This document shows, in pieces, positions 43,926 to 55,371 of a stretch of DNA of 64,000 nucleotides. The translations under genes and the position numbers were made by a program. The DNA is taken from contig CAMZMU010000080.1 of assembly GCA_947311845.1 (NCBI GenBank), forward strand, positions 17,921,144 to 17,985,143, written 5' to 3'. This DNA is from Poa pratensis. Lineage: Eukaryota; Streptophyta; Magnoliopsida; Poales; Poaceae. Position 1 is the first letter of the stretch. The number at the start of each line of letters is the position of its first letter. The notes below the pieces were generated by a model. That model was not told where the DNA came from and did not search any database. It was given only the letters and a program-made list of their open reading frames with translations.

Positions 43926-45744
43926 CCAGAGATGTATGCAAAAATGCTTGCATGATCAAATAGGAAAAAATGTGCAGGTGTATGTCGATGACATTGTCAT
44001 CAAGTCTAAGGAAAAAGTTACTCTGATTGATGATCTCCGAGAAACCTTTGAGAATCTGAGGAAATTCCGGATAAAACTTAACCCGGACAAATGTACCTTC
44101 GGTGTGCCGGCAGGCAAATTACTCGGTTTCCTCGTGTCAAGCCGAGGTATTGAGGTGAATCCGACAAAAATCCATGCTATTGAAAGCATGAGGTTACCGA
44201 CATGTCTCAAAGACGTGCAGAAATTCACTGGATGTTTGGCATCTTTAAGTCGGTTTGTTAGCAGGTTGGGAGAAAAGGCATTGCCTTTGTATCAACTCAT
44301 GAAGAAGACAACTCACTTCGTGTGGCCCCCGCAAGCAGATGCGGCGTTCACCGAGTTAAAAAAGATGTTGGCAACTGCGCCGATACTGGCTTCACCATTA
44401 CCCAAAGAGCCGATGTTGCTCTACATTGCAGCCACAAACCGGGTTGTGAGTGTCGTATTGGTAGTGGAGAGAGAAGAAGATGGCAAAACTGTGCAGAGGC
44501 CAGTGTATTACCTCAGCGAGGTGATCTCGTTATCCAAGCAGAACTATCCGCACTACCAGAAAATGACATATGGTGTCTATCTGGCTGCTAAGAAGTTGAA
44601 ACATTACTTCCAAGAGCATTCAATCACTGTGGTGTGTGAGGCTCCTATCTCGGAGATCATTGGGTGTAAAGATGCAACTGGCCGAGTAGCCAAGTGGGCT
44701 ATCGAGGTGTCCCCTTACACTCCTCACTATGAAAGAAGAGATGCCATTAAATCTCAGGCACTGCCGGATTTCCTGGTGGATTGGGCTGAAATGCAATATG
44801 AGCCACCACGGCCTGACCCCAATTACTGGAGAATGCACTTTGATGGATCAAGAACAAAAATTGGTTTAGGTGCCGGGGTAGTCCTTACCTCGCCAAAGCA
44901 TGATCAGTTGAGATATGTGTTGCAGATTCATTTTGCGGCATCTAACAATGTGGCCGAGTATGAGGCACTTGTTCATGGGCTAAATGTGGCCAAAGAAATT
45001 GGTATTCGCCGGATAGAATGTTTCGGAGACTCGGATTTGGTGGTGCAGCAAGTCTCGGGAAATTGGGATGCTTTAGATGCCAACATGGCGTTGTATCGGT
45101 TTCATGTCCAGAAGATCTCGGGGTTCTTTGAAGGTTGCGAGCTCACGCATATACCTCGGGCTGAAAATGACGCCGCCGATGTATTGTCCAAGCTAGGTTC
45201 ATCCCGGGATCCAATTCCACCCGGCATAGCCTTGGAGCATCTGAGGAAGCCATCAATCAAACCATCGCCGGAGTCCGAGTCAATTTTTATCCCGGCAAAA
45301 CCGGAGTCTGGTGCTGTTCCCATGGACGTAGATGTCGGATGCATTTGGGAGAACCCGGGGACTGCTTGGCAGAACCCGGGGACTGGTTACTCTATCTCGG
45401 AAGAAGTAATGTCGGTGGACCTCATGGAGGTGGATGATCTGGTCTTTCCTGTGCGTCCTGTGCCGGAGTGGGCACAACCAATAATGGCATTTATGATGGA
45501 TGGGAGTTTGCCAAGTAATGAAGTTGAAGCTAGGCAAGTGCAAAGAAGATCCAAGGCCTACACCATCATCAACCAGGAGTTATACAAGAGAAGTGTGACC
45601 GAGGTACTGCAGCGATGTGTCGAGCCGCAAGAAGGGCAGAGATGCTCCTGGAAATTCATCAAGGAGAATGTGGTCATCATGCTTCATCAAGAGCCTTGGT
45701 GGCTAAGGTATTCCGGCATGGGTTTTATTGGCCCAGTGCTTTGA
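43926..45744 (+). pseudogene. Element A reverse transcriptase (rest), RNase H and archaeal-type RNase H
   Basis: This continues the RT cut at 32011. Right after the ACTTA duplication comes Y-Q-R-C-M-Q-K-C-L, then V-Y-V-D-D-I-V-I-K (about 43979-44005), the thumb region, the Gypsy RNase H (from about 44390) and the second RNase H (about 44830-45190: F-D-G-S, N-N-V-A-E-Y-E-A-L, G-D-S-D-L-V-V-Q-Q). A linker with acidic and Pro-rich parts follows. A two-base frame change near 45640 ends the frame at 45744. It is very similar to B's protein at 40296-41840. Confidence 0.83.
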
Positions 45745-46764
45745 ACCAGGCAGAAGATATCGTCAGAAAGTGTGAGGGATGTCAGAGGTTTGCTAAAAAG
45801 ATCACCTGCCAGCCTCGGCACTCAAGACAATTCCAATCACTTGGCCCTTTGCAGTTTGGTGCTTGGATATGGTGGGAGAATTCAGGCCAGCCCGAGGTAA
45901 CATGACTCATATGCTGGTGATGGTGGACAAGTTCACCAAGTGGATCGAGGTAAAGCCTATCCGGAAGTGTGATGGTCACACAGCGGTGACCTTTTTGAAG
46001 GACATCATTTTGAGATATGGTTACCCCCATAGCATTATCTCGGATAATGGCACAAACTTTGCTGTGGGAGAGTTTGCTCGGTTCTGTGCGGATAAGAGAA
46101 TTCGGTTGGACATAGCCTCGGTGGCACACCCTGAGGCAAATGGGCAAGTGGAAAGAGCAAATGCATTGGTGTTAGCCGGTATCAAAGCTCGGTTGATTGA
46201 ACCACTGTTGCGAACTCCGGGATGTTGGATAGAGGAGATACCAGCAGTGCTGTGGGGTCTAAGGACCACACCAAATCGATCAACTGGCTATACGCCATTT
46301 TTTCTGGTCTATGGGCAGAAGCGGTCTTGCCAACCGACATGGAATATGACTCGCCAAGAGTGGCGCTGTACACTGAAACCGAGGCAAAAGAAGCTCGGGA
46401 AAATGATGTTGATTTGCTCGAAGAAGCACGAGAACTGACCTTATCTCGGTCAGCTATATATCAGCAAAATCTCCGACGCTATCATAGCCGGAAGATCAGC
46501 CCTCGGGTTTTCCGAGAGGGAGATTTGGTGTTGAGGCTAGTGCAACGCAAAGCAGGCCGACACAAGTTGTCACCTCCATGGGAGGGACCGTTCATTGTGA
46601 GCAAGGCTCTGCACAATGATTCATACTATCTTATAGATGCACAGGCACCGAGGAAAAATGTGATGGACAAATCCGGAGAGGAGACCAAAAGACCCTGGAA
46701 TGTAGCTCTACTCGTCCCTTTTACTCATAAGGGCGCAGTGTATGTATCTCGGTTTTTCCTTTGA
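45615..46764 (+). pseudogene. Element A integrase, frame broken
   Basis: Three overlapping frames together cover the integrase: zinc-binding H-Q-G-E-C-G-H-H and C-E-G-C-Q-R-F (45655-45800), the catalytic core with D (about 45863), D in S-D-N-G-T-N-F (about 46040) and E in G-Q-V-E-R-A-N (about 46145), then the C-terminal domain with G-D-L-V-L-R-L-V and P-P-W-E-G-P-F (46520-46600) to the stop at 46764. Frame changes lie near 45800 and 46315. As read, no full enzyme is encoded. Confidence 0.82.
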
Positions 46765-46791
46765 ATAAAATGCCGGCACTCCGAAAAGAAA

Positions 46792-47210
46792 CTCGGGGAC
46801 TGCCTTTGTCTATATGCTTGTGTTTTATCTCGGTTTTTTCTGTGTTGTTCATATGTCGGATGATTTTGAGACCTCGTTTCAAAGTTCAAGTAATGTATGC
46901 TATTTTGTTGTGATCTTGTGACTCGACTGACGAACGCCGAAATGGCAGTCAAGAGCAGAGGTTATGGTATATGGTAAACATGAAAATGGACTCGGGGACT
47001 CGGTCCTAAAAAGATCCGACATATGTCGTTTACTAACCCGGTTTTTTCGTTCCTTTTCCCTTGTGTCGGATGACTCTAAACCTTACCTCAAAATTTACAA
47101 GTATTGTATGCTATAATGATTGATCTTGTGACTCGACTGTCGAACGCCTAAATGGTAGACAAGAGCAAAGATTACTAAGTATAGTAAACAAGAAAGTAAA
47201 CTCGGGGACT
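46792..47210. repeat. Two tandem units of about 200-210 bp between A's converging genes
   Basis: CTCGGGGACT recurs at 46792, 46991 and 47201, and each unit holds ATCTTGTGACTCGACTG near its middle. They lie between the pol stop (46764) and the antisense gene stop (47345), the same place as the B repeats at 38239-38655, to which they are similar on the opposite strand. Confidence 0.8.
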
Positions 47211-48721
47211 TGGTGCAAAGTGATACGGCATTAAGCTTGTCTTGTTGAAGCTAATATGATAAAAGTAGCACTGCGAAATACTTAAACGTATATTTACATC
47301 TGCACCCGGCATTCCGGGGATTTAATAGTTCAAGTTTGATAAGCTTAGGCAGCAGCCTCGGAGGAGCTCGGAGCAGTTGGAGCGGTGCGAGGCTCGGGAG
47401 CAGTCTCGGCGGCAGAAGAAGCTTCAGTGGTTGGAGCAACCTCGGGAGTTGGAGTGGCTGCCGAGGCACCAGCAGTGTCGGATACCGGCTTCTCAGAAGT
47501 CTCGGTTACCGGCTTCTCTGAAGCGTCGGTCGCAGCCGGCTTGGCAATGTCGGTTGCTCCGGCGGCAGAAGTGTCGGCAGCCCGGCAGTGGAAGTCTCGG
47601 TTGCGCTGCAGCAGCAGTCTCGGTCGCCCGGCAGTGGCAGCGTCGAGAGTCTCGGCCTCGATCTCCTCATCAACGTCATCTTCTTCTTCGCCCTCTTCAT
47701 CATCCTGGTCCTCTTCTTCGTCATCCGAGTAGGCGGGACCCGGGATGAAGTGTCGGGTGGGAGCATAACTGGCCATGAATTTGGCTGCATCTTTGCGGCT
47801 CTCTATAATGTCGGATCGGAGGTCCATTTGGAGCCTTGGCGCAGGGAGCGCACGGCGTTGAGGTTGATGGACTCGTACCAGGAGAGCACAAAGGTCAGTG
47901 CTTGATCAGCTCCGGCACGAGCTGCTGAGGATCTCCACTCTCGGATCCTGGCCTCGGCCCCCGTCAGACACTTGGACAGTTCTTCAATGCTAAGGAGTTG
48001 GAGATCCTGGCCATAAAGCTCGGTAAGCTTTGATACCGGCATCAAGAAGGTCCAGGCCAATGGCCTTCAAAGGAGAGATGCGGCATTCAGAGCAGTCAAG
48101 TAATCTTCCATATCCCATTCCTCCGGGATTGGGCCAGCCTCGGCTCTCTTCGCTCGTGCCTTGCGCACAGTGTTGAGTGCAGCAGCCTTGGAGTGGGCGA
48201 AGTGATCTGAAGACAGAAAAGCTATCACCAAATTGAGTTATATACCGGCATATCTTAATGTCGGCGCAAGTAATGAAAGCAAAAGGAAAGGATAAAGAAA
48301 CTTACAGTCCATCTCCTTGTTCAGCCGGGTGAGCTCGCGGAGCCAGATGTCGGATTTTGCCTTGAGGGCATCCAGTTCTCCTTGAGCCGAGGTAGCGCGA
48401 ACCTCGGACGCTCGAGCGTTTCCTTGTGCTTTGAGCAGCTTCCTCCTTTTGCATCAGGGCCTGCTCAATGCCGGTTTTCTCGCCCTGGACCCGGGCAAGC
48501 TCCTCCTGGAGCCGAGACACTTCTTGCCGTTCCTTCTGAAGGGCAGTGGCGTGCGCTTGTTCCTTGTTCTTCAGCGTCTCCTGAAGTTGCTTGTGGGACC
48601 TCTTGAGCTTGTTGTGGTCCAGAAGCAACTTCCGAAACACCGTGGTCCGAGCATTGGTGCAATCCTGAAAAGGCAAAGAGTTAGTGCGGTTAGTTAAAAT
48701 TCATGCCGAGTAAAGCTGAGT

Positions 48722-48868
48722 GTCGGATTTCTTAAAGATTCCTGCCGAGTAAAACTCGACAAGAATCTCGGGGACTGGATGTCGGATTTTGTGAAGATCC
48801 TAAGTGTCGGATTTTCTGAAGATCCTAAGTGTCGGATTTTTGAAGATCCTAAGTGTCGGATTTTCTGA
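48722..48868. repeat. Short tandem repeat, unit about 26 bp, in an intron of A's antisense gene
   Basis: GTCGGATTTT followed by GAAGATCCTAAGT occurs three times at 48781-48860, with a looser copy from 48722. Confidence 0.75.
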
Positions 48869-49440
48869 GTCTAATGATGAAAATTTGTGAAGATTCGCGC
48901 TGAGTGATCTTTACTCGGGCGAGCACAGGTCACTCAACCCGAATCTCGGGGACTGGGGATTGTGTATGTTTATCATCTATGGCAAAGAAAATAAAAGTTT
49001 GGCTGAGGAAAAAATACCTCGGCAAGCTTGCTGGCTCGAAGGGTCGAGACTTGCAAATTGTGCATGGCCTGAGCAAGTGCACTGGGGCCAGCTGGATGAG
49101 GAATGACCGGGTGCGCGGAGGAGACCTCGCTTGTGTCGGCAGCGTTCCAGTCCATGTGATATTGCTTCTCCGAGCCTAAGCTGTGTCCACTCTGAGTTTG
49201 GAGCTGGGGTAAAACCCAGCTGCTGCTGGTGACTCGGGAGACAGAAGTGGTGAGAGCTTGGTGCTCCGGGGTAGTGGTTGGAGTCAACACCACTTGTCTC
49301 TCCGGGTTGGCAAGCTGTTTCCCGGTGGCTGCTTGGCTCTGTGTCGGCTTGGCGAGTGGAATAGCTTTCCGAGTTGCTAACTCGGTGGACTTGGTGGGGG
49401 ACTTGGTGGTGGACCTCGGCCGGGGCGGCTGCTTTGGCTG

Positions 49441-49555
49441 CTGCTGGTGCTGTTGAGGTTGTTGCTGTCCTTGGTGCTGTTGTTGTTGCTGCTGTTGCTG
49501 TTGCTGTTGTTGTTGTGGTTGCTGTTGTTGCGGCTGTGGTTGTTGTGGTGGTGTG
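49441..49555 (-). repeat. CAG/CAA trinucleotide tract encoding polyglutamine
   Basis: On the minus strand this is a nearly continuous run of CAA and CAG codons (Gln, some Pro and His) within A's antisense gene. The B gene has a shorter Gln/Lys stretch at 35990-36050. Confidence 0.8.
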
Positions 49556-51973
49556 CTGTGCGCCCGAGGTCACCGAAGTGTCGGCCCGCGGGATGTCGGT
49601 TTCCATGGTGGGGGCACCGGAGCCATCATCTTGGTCGAGGATCACAACCTCGGGAATGACAGTTGAGGTGGCGGGTGCCCCGGAGTCACGTGGCCGAGGC
49701 TCGGCTGTACTCGGAAGGGGCGAGCGCATAGAAGAGGCACTCTGCTCAACTTCAAGGGGGGCACTGCGTCAAACAAGAAAAATGTTATGTCGGGAAAAAG
49801 TTATCCCGGCAGAAGGAAAAAAGGAAGTAAGCTTGTGTCGGCAAAGAATATCTTACCCTTCAGTAACTGGCGGTGTCTTCTTGCCCTTCCTCGGCTTGAC
49901 TGCTCCTCTCTTCGTCGCTTCGCCTGCGGCGCGGCTGGATCCGAGGATGTGGAGGTTCCGGTTTTCGAGGTACCGGTCTCGGCGCGCTTGCGAGATGCCA
50001 CTTGTTTGCCCGAGGTAGCAGGGCGTGCACTCGGGGCAGAGCCACCCGGGTTAGTTGATGCCGGGGCTGGGGGAGCAAAGGCGATGGGACGAGCGTCAAT
50101 TGCCTCTAGCATTTCGCAATCATCATCATCGACCAATCTCGGATTGAGGCTGGGCTCGAGGCTTACCCGAGGTAGGGGCGCCAGCTCTTGGTATTGGCAG
50201 CTGATCCTCGTCGTCTGGGTCTTCTACCTCGGCGACGTCCGGGGCAGGGATATCTTGGCCCCATTTGGCGGAGGGATCCTCTCCATCTTCAGTCTTCTGC
50301 CGGGTAAACCTCTGCAAGCCAAAAGCAGTAAAACGAGTTACTTTATGTGCGGATTATGGGACCGGCATAAGAGTTACCTCGGTAGGAAAAAGTATGTCGG
50401 TATAAATTGCAAGGTTACTTACTTGATCCGGAAGCTGAGCTCGGTTATGAGGTTCTAGACCCCATTCCCATTCCTCGGTCATCACCGTGCGGGCAATTGC
50501 CTTAACACGTCTTCTGATCTCGGCCTTGCTCAGCTCGTGGGTGCTGATCCGAGTTGGATCATACTGGCCACTCATGTGGCAGATCTTGTGAACTCGGTCT
50601 TGGAGGGGGGAAACTCGGCGGCTGATGAAGGTCCTCAGGAGATCATCGCTTGTTAGTCCTGCCTTCACCAGCTCCTCCACGACCTTGTGGATCTGGTTGA
50701 TCTCGATGTTCAGGTCCTTCGGGTTGAGGGACCAGTTGAACTGTTCAGTGGGGGTGGCGATGTTGAATAGCGGCAGGTTCAGTAATCAGCATTGTTTGGG
50801 CTGTCCGGGTTCTTCACGTAGAAGAATGTGCGCTGCCATTTCCGGCATGACTCCAGCCCTTGAATCCGAGGTAACACGGAACCCTTCCGAGGTATGATGG
50901 TAGCAGCTCCGCACGGGGTCATCTCCTTGGGAAGTTCTTATTCTCCGGATCCGGGACACTTTGCTTCCGGAGTTGGAAATACTTGGCCCAGAGCTCTACC
51001 GTGGGCCAAAGTCCGAGGTATCCCTCGGAGAAAGAGACACACGCAGAGAGCGTGGTAATGGCGTTGGCAGGAAGGTGGTGAGGTTGAAGCCGGAACCGAT
51101 CCAAGAAGGACCGGAAGAACTCGCTTGCCGGGAGTCCAAAGCCGCGCTCGAAGTGCGCGACGAAGACCACGCGCTCGCCGGTTTTTAGCTTCGGCTCGGC
51201 CTCTTTGCCGGGAACCCGGCATATCACTTGTGCCGGAATGCGTTTGGTCCGGACTAGCCAGTCTATCTCGTCCTGTTTTACGTCGGAACCCTCCCACCCA
51301 GCGCGCTCTCCCTCAACGATATCCTCGGCAGGTTCCGGGGTATTGCTGGTTGACATCTCGGAAGAGATCTGCAAAAGAGGCACAGAAGAACCGAGATAAG
51401 TATCTCGGAGTATTTAGGCAACAAAGGAACCGAGATAGATATCTCGGAACATGTGGGCAACATAGGAAAAGTGCATAAGTGGCGGGAAACACGTTTCTGT
51501 GGCTAAGTGTTTGATGGAAAGATCTACGAGGAAAAATAAATAGAAGATAAATACAAGAACTTGTGAGTTGAAACTTGTGAAAACCCGCGGAGAAACTATT
51601 GCAAGATTGGTAAGAGGCACGGTGAAGAAGATCTAAAAGGGATCTAAGTAATTACGGGCAATGGCATCTACGGAGGAGAGAGCAAGTCCGTCGGGGAAGA
51701 TGAGCAAAGTTCGCCGGAGAGGACGAACGTGTTCATCGGAGAGGATGAACATGTTTCATCGGCGATGCCAAGGGAGATGAACTTACCGGAGATTGCGACG
51801 GTGATGCAGGGCGAAGGTGCGCGGGGCTTGCCGGAGTTGCGCGTGTCCAGTGTCCAGTGACGGAGATCCGGCGTCGTGCGGTGGTGAAGCTCACTGCGCG
51901 GCGGCGGCGATATCGCAGGGGAGAGAAGAGGAAGAAGAAGGATGCGGAGAGGGCGAGGAGATGTGCACGTCCC

Positions 51974-51982
51974 CCTATTTAT
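51974..51982 (-). promoter_or_regulatory. TATA-like box of A's antisense gene
   Basis: The minus strand reads ATAAATAGG here, followed by a CT-rich leader (CTTCTTCTTCCTCTTCTC near 51920-51945) and then the first coding exon at 51356 after an acceptor near 51372. Confidence 0.65.
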
Positions 51983-52639
51983 GGGTACGGCGCGCGTGCG
52001 GTTTCCTCATTTACCGCGTGCAGTTACCGCAACGTACGCGCGGATTAACCGCGCACGATCTGCGCGGTTGCGAGGTTTGCGGCCGCACGATCCGCCGCAT
52101 CGTGGGCCACAAGGTGGTAACGGCCCGCGATGTGATCGCGTGCGGTTAATGGCGCGGGAGTCCAGGAGACGCGCCGCGGTCAAAGGTACTCGAGTGTTTC
52201 TGAGACTTGACGGCGCGTGACGTGGGCGGCGTGCGTGCAGAGATGTGTCTGTCCATGCGCAGAAACCGAGGTGACACGCAGAGTCTCTCCGCCACGTGCC
52301 AGGAGGAGATCTTCAGAGAGATTGTGGGAATCTTCCTGTGTCGGAGAGACCGGCATAAGGGCAAATCTCGGAATTTGTGGGAAGTTTGATTCTTGAAGTA
52401 TGAGATAAACCGGCATGTGTGTGTCGGATGGTTGGGTTAAGTTGAGTTGGTGGTGAAAGCTTGACTTGCTCTGTCAGCGGAGTTCTTGTGTCGGAGAAGC
52501 CGACACAGGGGCAAATGTCGGAGTCAGTGGGAAGTTTGTTAGTGGCTCTATGGTTGAGCCGACATGGCAATGTCGGATGCTTACTATGGCTGTTTCGGTT
52601 GATTAAACCTGCTGTGGCCCTTCATCCTAGGGTGCTGGA

Positions 52640-52661
52640 CCGCACCAGCTTCGGGGACTAA
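52640..52661 (+). other. Polypurine tract of element A
   Basis: CAGCTTCGGGGACTAA directly precedes the 3' LTR. The same tract, on the minus strand, precedes B's LTR at 33181-33200. Confidence 0.65.
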
Positions 52662-55021
52662 TGTCGGGGGGCTACCCCCGGGTAGGGTCATGGTGTGGTA
52701 AAAGCTATGCCCAGGTGTGGGCCAGGTTACAGTAAAACCGGCATAACTGGGCTTCAGAGTGTGGTGCAGGTGCAAACCGGCATAGGCGTACCGAGATAAC
52801 CCGGGCCAGAAGGGACCGGGGTGCCATGCTGGTGCTAGCCGGCATGTGGCGACCGAGACAAGAGATCCGAGATAACATAACCGACACATATATGTCGGTA
52901 ACTTGTGTGTTTTCCTATGTGCAGGGAAGGATATTTGAGGAAGGTGGATCCGGCATATCCATGCCGGGTTATCCTTGTGTCGGACAGAGGTCAATGCTCC
53001 TGTCATATCTGTCGTGGTGGGAACACGCAGATGCCTAGGGGTAGGCTTATTCTGGGGCCGAACGGGTGCTTGTGGATTCGGGGAGGGATAGCGCGCAGGA
53101 TTGCGCACACAGACAAACAGATCAACACGGGGATTTACCCTGCTTCGGGGCTCTCGTGAGGAGATAAAACCCCTACTGCAGCATCTAGCCTACTTGGTGT
53201 ATTTTCCTCTGTATATGCAGTGTGTACAAAATGCTCCTCGAGCAGTCTACGATAGCAGCGCCGTGCTCAGCTAAGCTAGTGAGAAGAAGGCCGGGGAAGA
53301 AGAGCTCCCGTGAGTGAGCTGCCCCTGCCCATGTCCTCCCCTGGTGCCTTTATAAAGAGGAGGCCCAGGGGACAAGGAGACAAAGAATACTATGCGTGGG
53401 TCCCACTTGTACTCTAGTCACATCAAACAACTATGCATGCTTGTCCTCTTGTGTGTGTCCTGGAAACCTCCTAGTCAGCTTCTTATCTCCTCCTAGATAT
53501 TTCTCCTATGGATGGCAGAGGCATCCTATGCCTGGGGGTGATGCCGGCCCAGTGCTTGGTCTCGGAACGATCAGCTCTTAGCCTCGGTTGGAGGGATCGA
53601 TCGCTGGAGCATGGGAGGCGTCGGTTGATGGAGAGGACCTGGTCCAGGTTCTGTCACCGAGAAGAGGGAATGCAGCTGGATCGATCGGACATATTACGGA
53701 TACCTCGGCCTGAGCGAAGGATACCTCGGCCCGACACATCAGCTGGCGCGGAGGAGATGGCCCGGTCGATCCGAGGCCGCAAGTGCTGGCCTGCCGGGGT
53801 ATTCTGATCTCGGCCGCCCGGGGTGCGGGAGCTGCCCGAGGCTAGCAAAGCCCACCGAGGCTAGCTGGAAGAAATGGCCCATCCGGGGCAGAGGAAACTT
53901 CGGCCTGCAGAGGCCAGCGATGCCTCGGTCTGCCAAAGCCAGGTAAGCTCGGCCCGCTCCGAGGTGCAACCTCGGCCTGCTCTACTCCGAGGCAGAGGCC
54001 CGACCTGCTCCACACCGAGGTGGAGGCCTCGGCTTGCTCTGAGTCAGCGCGACGTCGGCCCGTCAAGGTGGCGCGGGGAATGTCGGCCCAGCGAGCCATC
54101 CAGACCACACGCAGCAACTGCCTCGGTCCAACCTGACATCAGCCAATGTCGGCCCATCCGGGGGGTCATGGCCCATCCGAACTACGAAGTGCTTGGCTCC
54201 ATCCGAGGTAGATGGACCTCGGTCCAGCCGAGTTTGCGGGGACCTCGGCCCAGGACACCGATTTTCCTCCGTTTCCTTTATCCTTACTGTTATTTCTTTG
54301 CCGTTTCCTCTACCAACTCCGTAAAACTAATACCTTTGGGGTACCCGGGGTTACATCCCCGACAATATCCCGTCTGGCACGGGAGCGCCTGACACGGAAG
54401 CGCCTGACACGGGGGCGTGCAGGAGACCGAGATGGCAGGCCATCATTCCACCGCTGACTCCGGTTTATCCGGGGACAGACTGCGAGGCAGAGGCATGGGC
54501 AGGCCCTGTCTTGTCTCTGACCTCGGGCGTACTTTGGAGCAGAGCCATGGGACAGGACATGGGCAAGCCACGTCCTGTCCACTATGCAGAGACAATCATG
54601 ACGTGCAGGCGTGCGTGTCTGCAGTGCCGGTACGGAGAGGTGACCGTTGCAAGTGGAGGGGTATTCCGGTAACCCGGTTTAGCCTATATATAGGCCCTTA
54701 CCCCCTCCTGTGTGAGGGACGATACCCTGAGATACTTTTCTACCTGTAGCTTCATCTCCTTCCTTGTGCTTTGCACCATTGTTGTGATCATACAGCTCAA
54801 GGAGCAAGCTTGTATTTGTGCTACCGAGATATATAGAGAGAGGTAGGCAGGAGTAGGGGCTTTACCTCCTCACGAGGGCCCTGAACTTGGGTAGATCTTG
54901 GTGTGCTGTTGTGTTCTTCGTGTGCGCTTCTTAGCGCGCTAGCCCTCTCCCGGATTCCACCAGCGTCCATCGGCCCACTCTTTAGCCATCCTATGGCATC
55001 TGCCGTGATACTACCACGACA
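52662..55021 (+). repeat. 3' LTR of element A, split by solo LTR C
   Basis: The LTR text is 52662-53009 and 54370-55021, together 1000 bp, compared with 990 bp for the 5' LTR. Visible differences include an extra C in CTACCCCCGGG and an extra copy of a GCGCCTGACACGG unit after 54370. Confidence 0.88.
53010..54364 (-). mobile_element. Solo LTR C in the 3' LTR of element A
   Basis: 1355 bp, TGTCGTGG..CCCCGACA on the plus strand, so minus-oriented; flanked by ATATC (53005-53009 and 54365-54369). The ends resemble those of A and B (TGTCGGGG start, CACGACA end). Its middle is rich in CCTCGGCCYG words (53690-54250) that recur at irregular spacing. No internal region is present, so it formed by LTR-LTR recombination. 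Confidence 0.88.
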
Positions 55022-55026
55022 TTTAG

Positions 55027-55371
55027 TCTCCACTTGAACTTCAGAGGTGCTCTGCATTTATGTTTTGCAGTACCAGAAAGGGCTAGCGAGATACCATCAT
55101 ACCATATTCTATTATGAGCATCGCAATCTTGTTAATGATTATATTTCTTCTTATTGATTCTTAGTATGTTAAAATCTTTTCATGAGTCTATATGGGTACT
55201 AAGTTGCATTATTACTATGACTTGTAACATGCACTTGTTAAAGTTTGGATCATAAGCATAAGTATGTATACATCATGAGAAGCAAATGTGTTTGTAAAAG
55301 TTTTCTTTTATCGTGTTCAGTTTATCAACTGAATTGCTTGAGGACAAGCAATAAGCTAAGCTTGAGGAGTT
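55027..55371 (+). other. 3' interior end and polypurine tract of element H
   Basis: Non-coding, AT-rich text that ends GCTTGAGGACAAGCAATAAG followed by CTAAGCTTGAGGAGTT, the polypurine-type tract directly before the LTR at 55372. This is the counterpart of the H interior left at 27099. Confidence 0.75.

Larger units (their letters stand above)
47345..51356 (-). pseudogene. Antisense gene of element A, Transposase_28-like
   Basis: Read on the minus strand from ATG 51356. The first coding exon has H-F-E-R-G-F-G-L-P, F-F-R-S-F-L-D-R, P-H-H-L-P-A-N-A and S-E-G-Y-L-G-L-W-P, a frame break near 50937 and another near 50760, then R-R-V-S-P-L-Q and a GT donor near 50425. Later exons are about 50313-50150 (acidic), 50150-49860 (Ala/Pro-rich with K-R-R-R-E-E), 49765-49015 (long Gln run, then Ser/Thr/Pro-rich), 48665-48305 (Glu/Lys-rich coiled coil) and 48210-47345 (R-A-G-A-D-Q-A and S-W-Y-E blocks, then an acidic Asp/Glu tract, then a Thr/Ala/Pro tail). 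The exon order matches B's gene at 34248-38106. Introns on the antisense strand are not removed when the genomic RNA is copied, which explains their survival. Function unknown. Confidence 0.66.
27100..55021 (+). mobile_element. Element A: Tat-like Gypsy retrotransposon with nested insertions
   Basis: The element runs TGTCGGGGGG at 27100 to CCACGACA at 55021 and is flanked by TTTAG (27095-27099, 55022-55026). Order: LTR, PBS, gag, protease, RT (interrupted at 32011 by B), RNase H, a second archaeal-type RNase H, integrase, tandem repeats, a gene on the opposite strand, polypurine tract, LTR. Integrase after RT gives Gypsy; the second RNase H and the antisense gene point to the Tat group (Grande/RIRE2-like architecture). 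The two LTRs differ by roughly 1-2 percent as read by eye. Its own length without B and C is about 14.6 kb. gag and pol are frameshifted. Confidence 0.88.

Noticed and set aside
49374..50018. Plus-strand Val/Leu-rich frames across the Gln tract
   Set aside because: They are the reverse of the CAG/CAA tract of the minus-strand gene, giving hydrophobic runs by chance.
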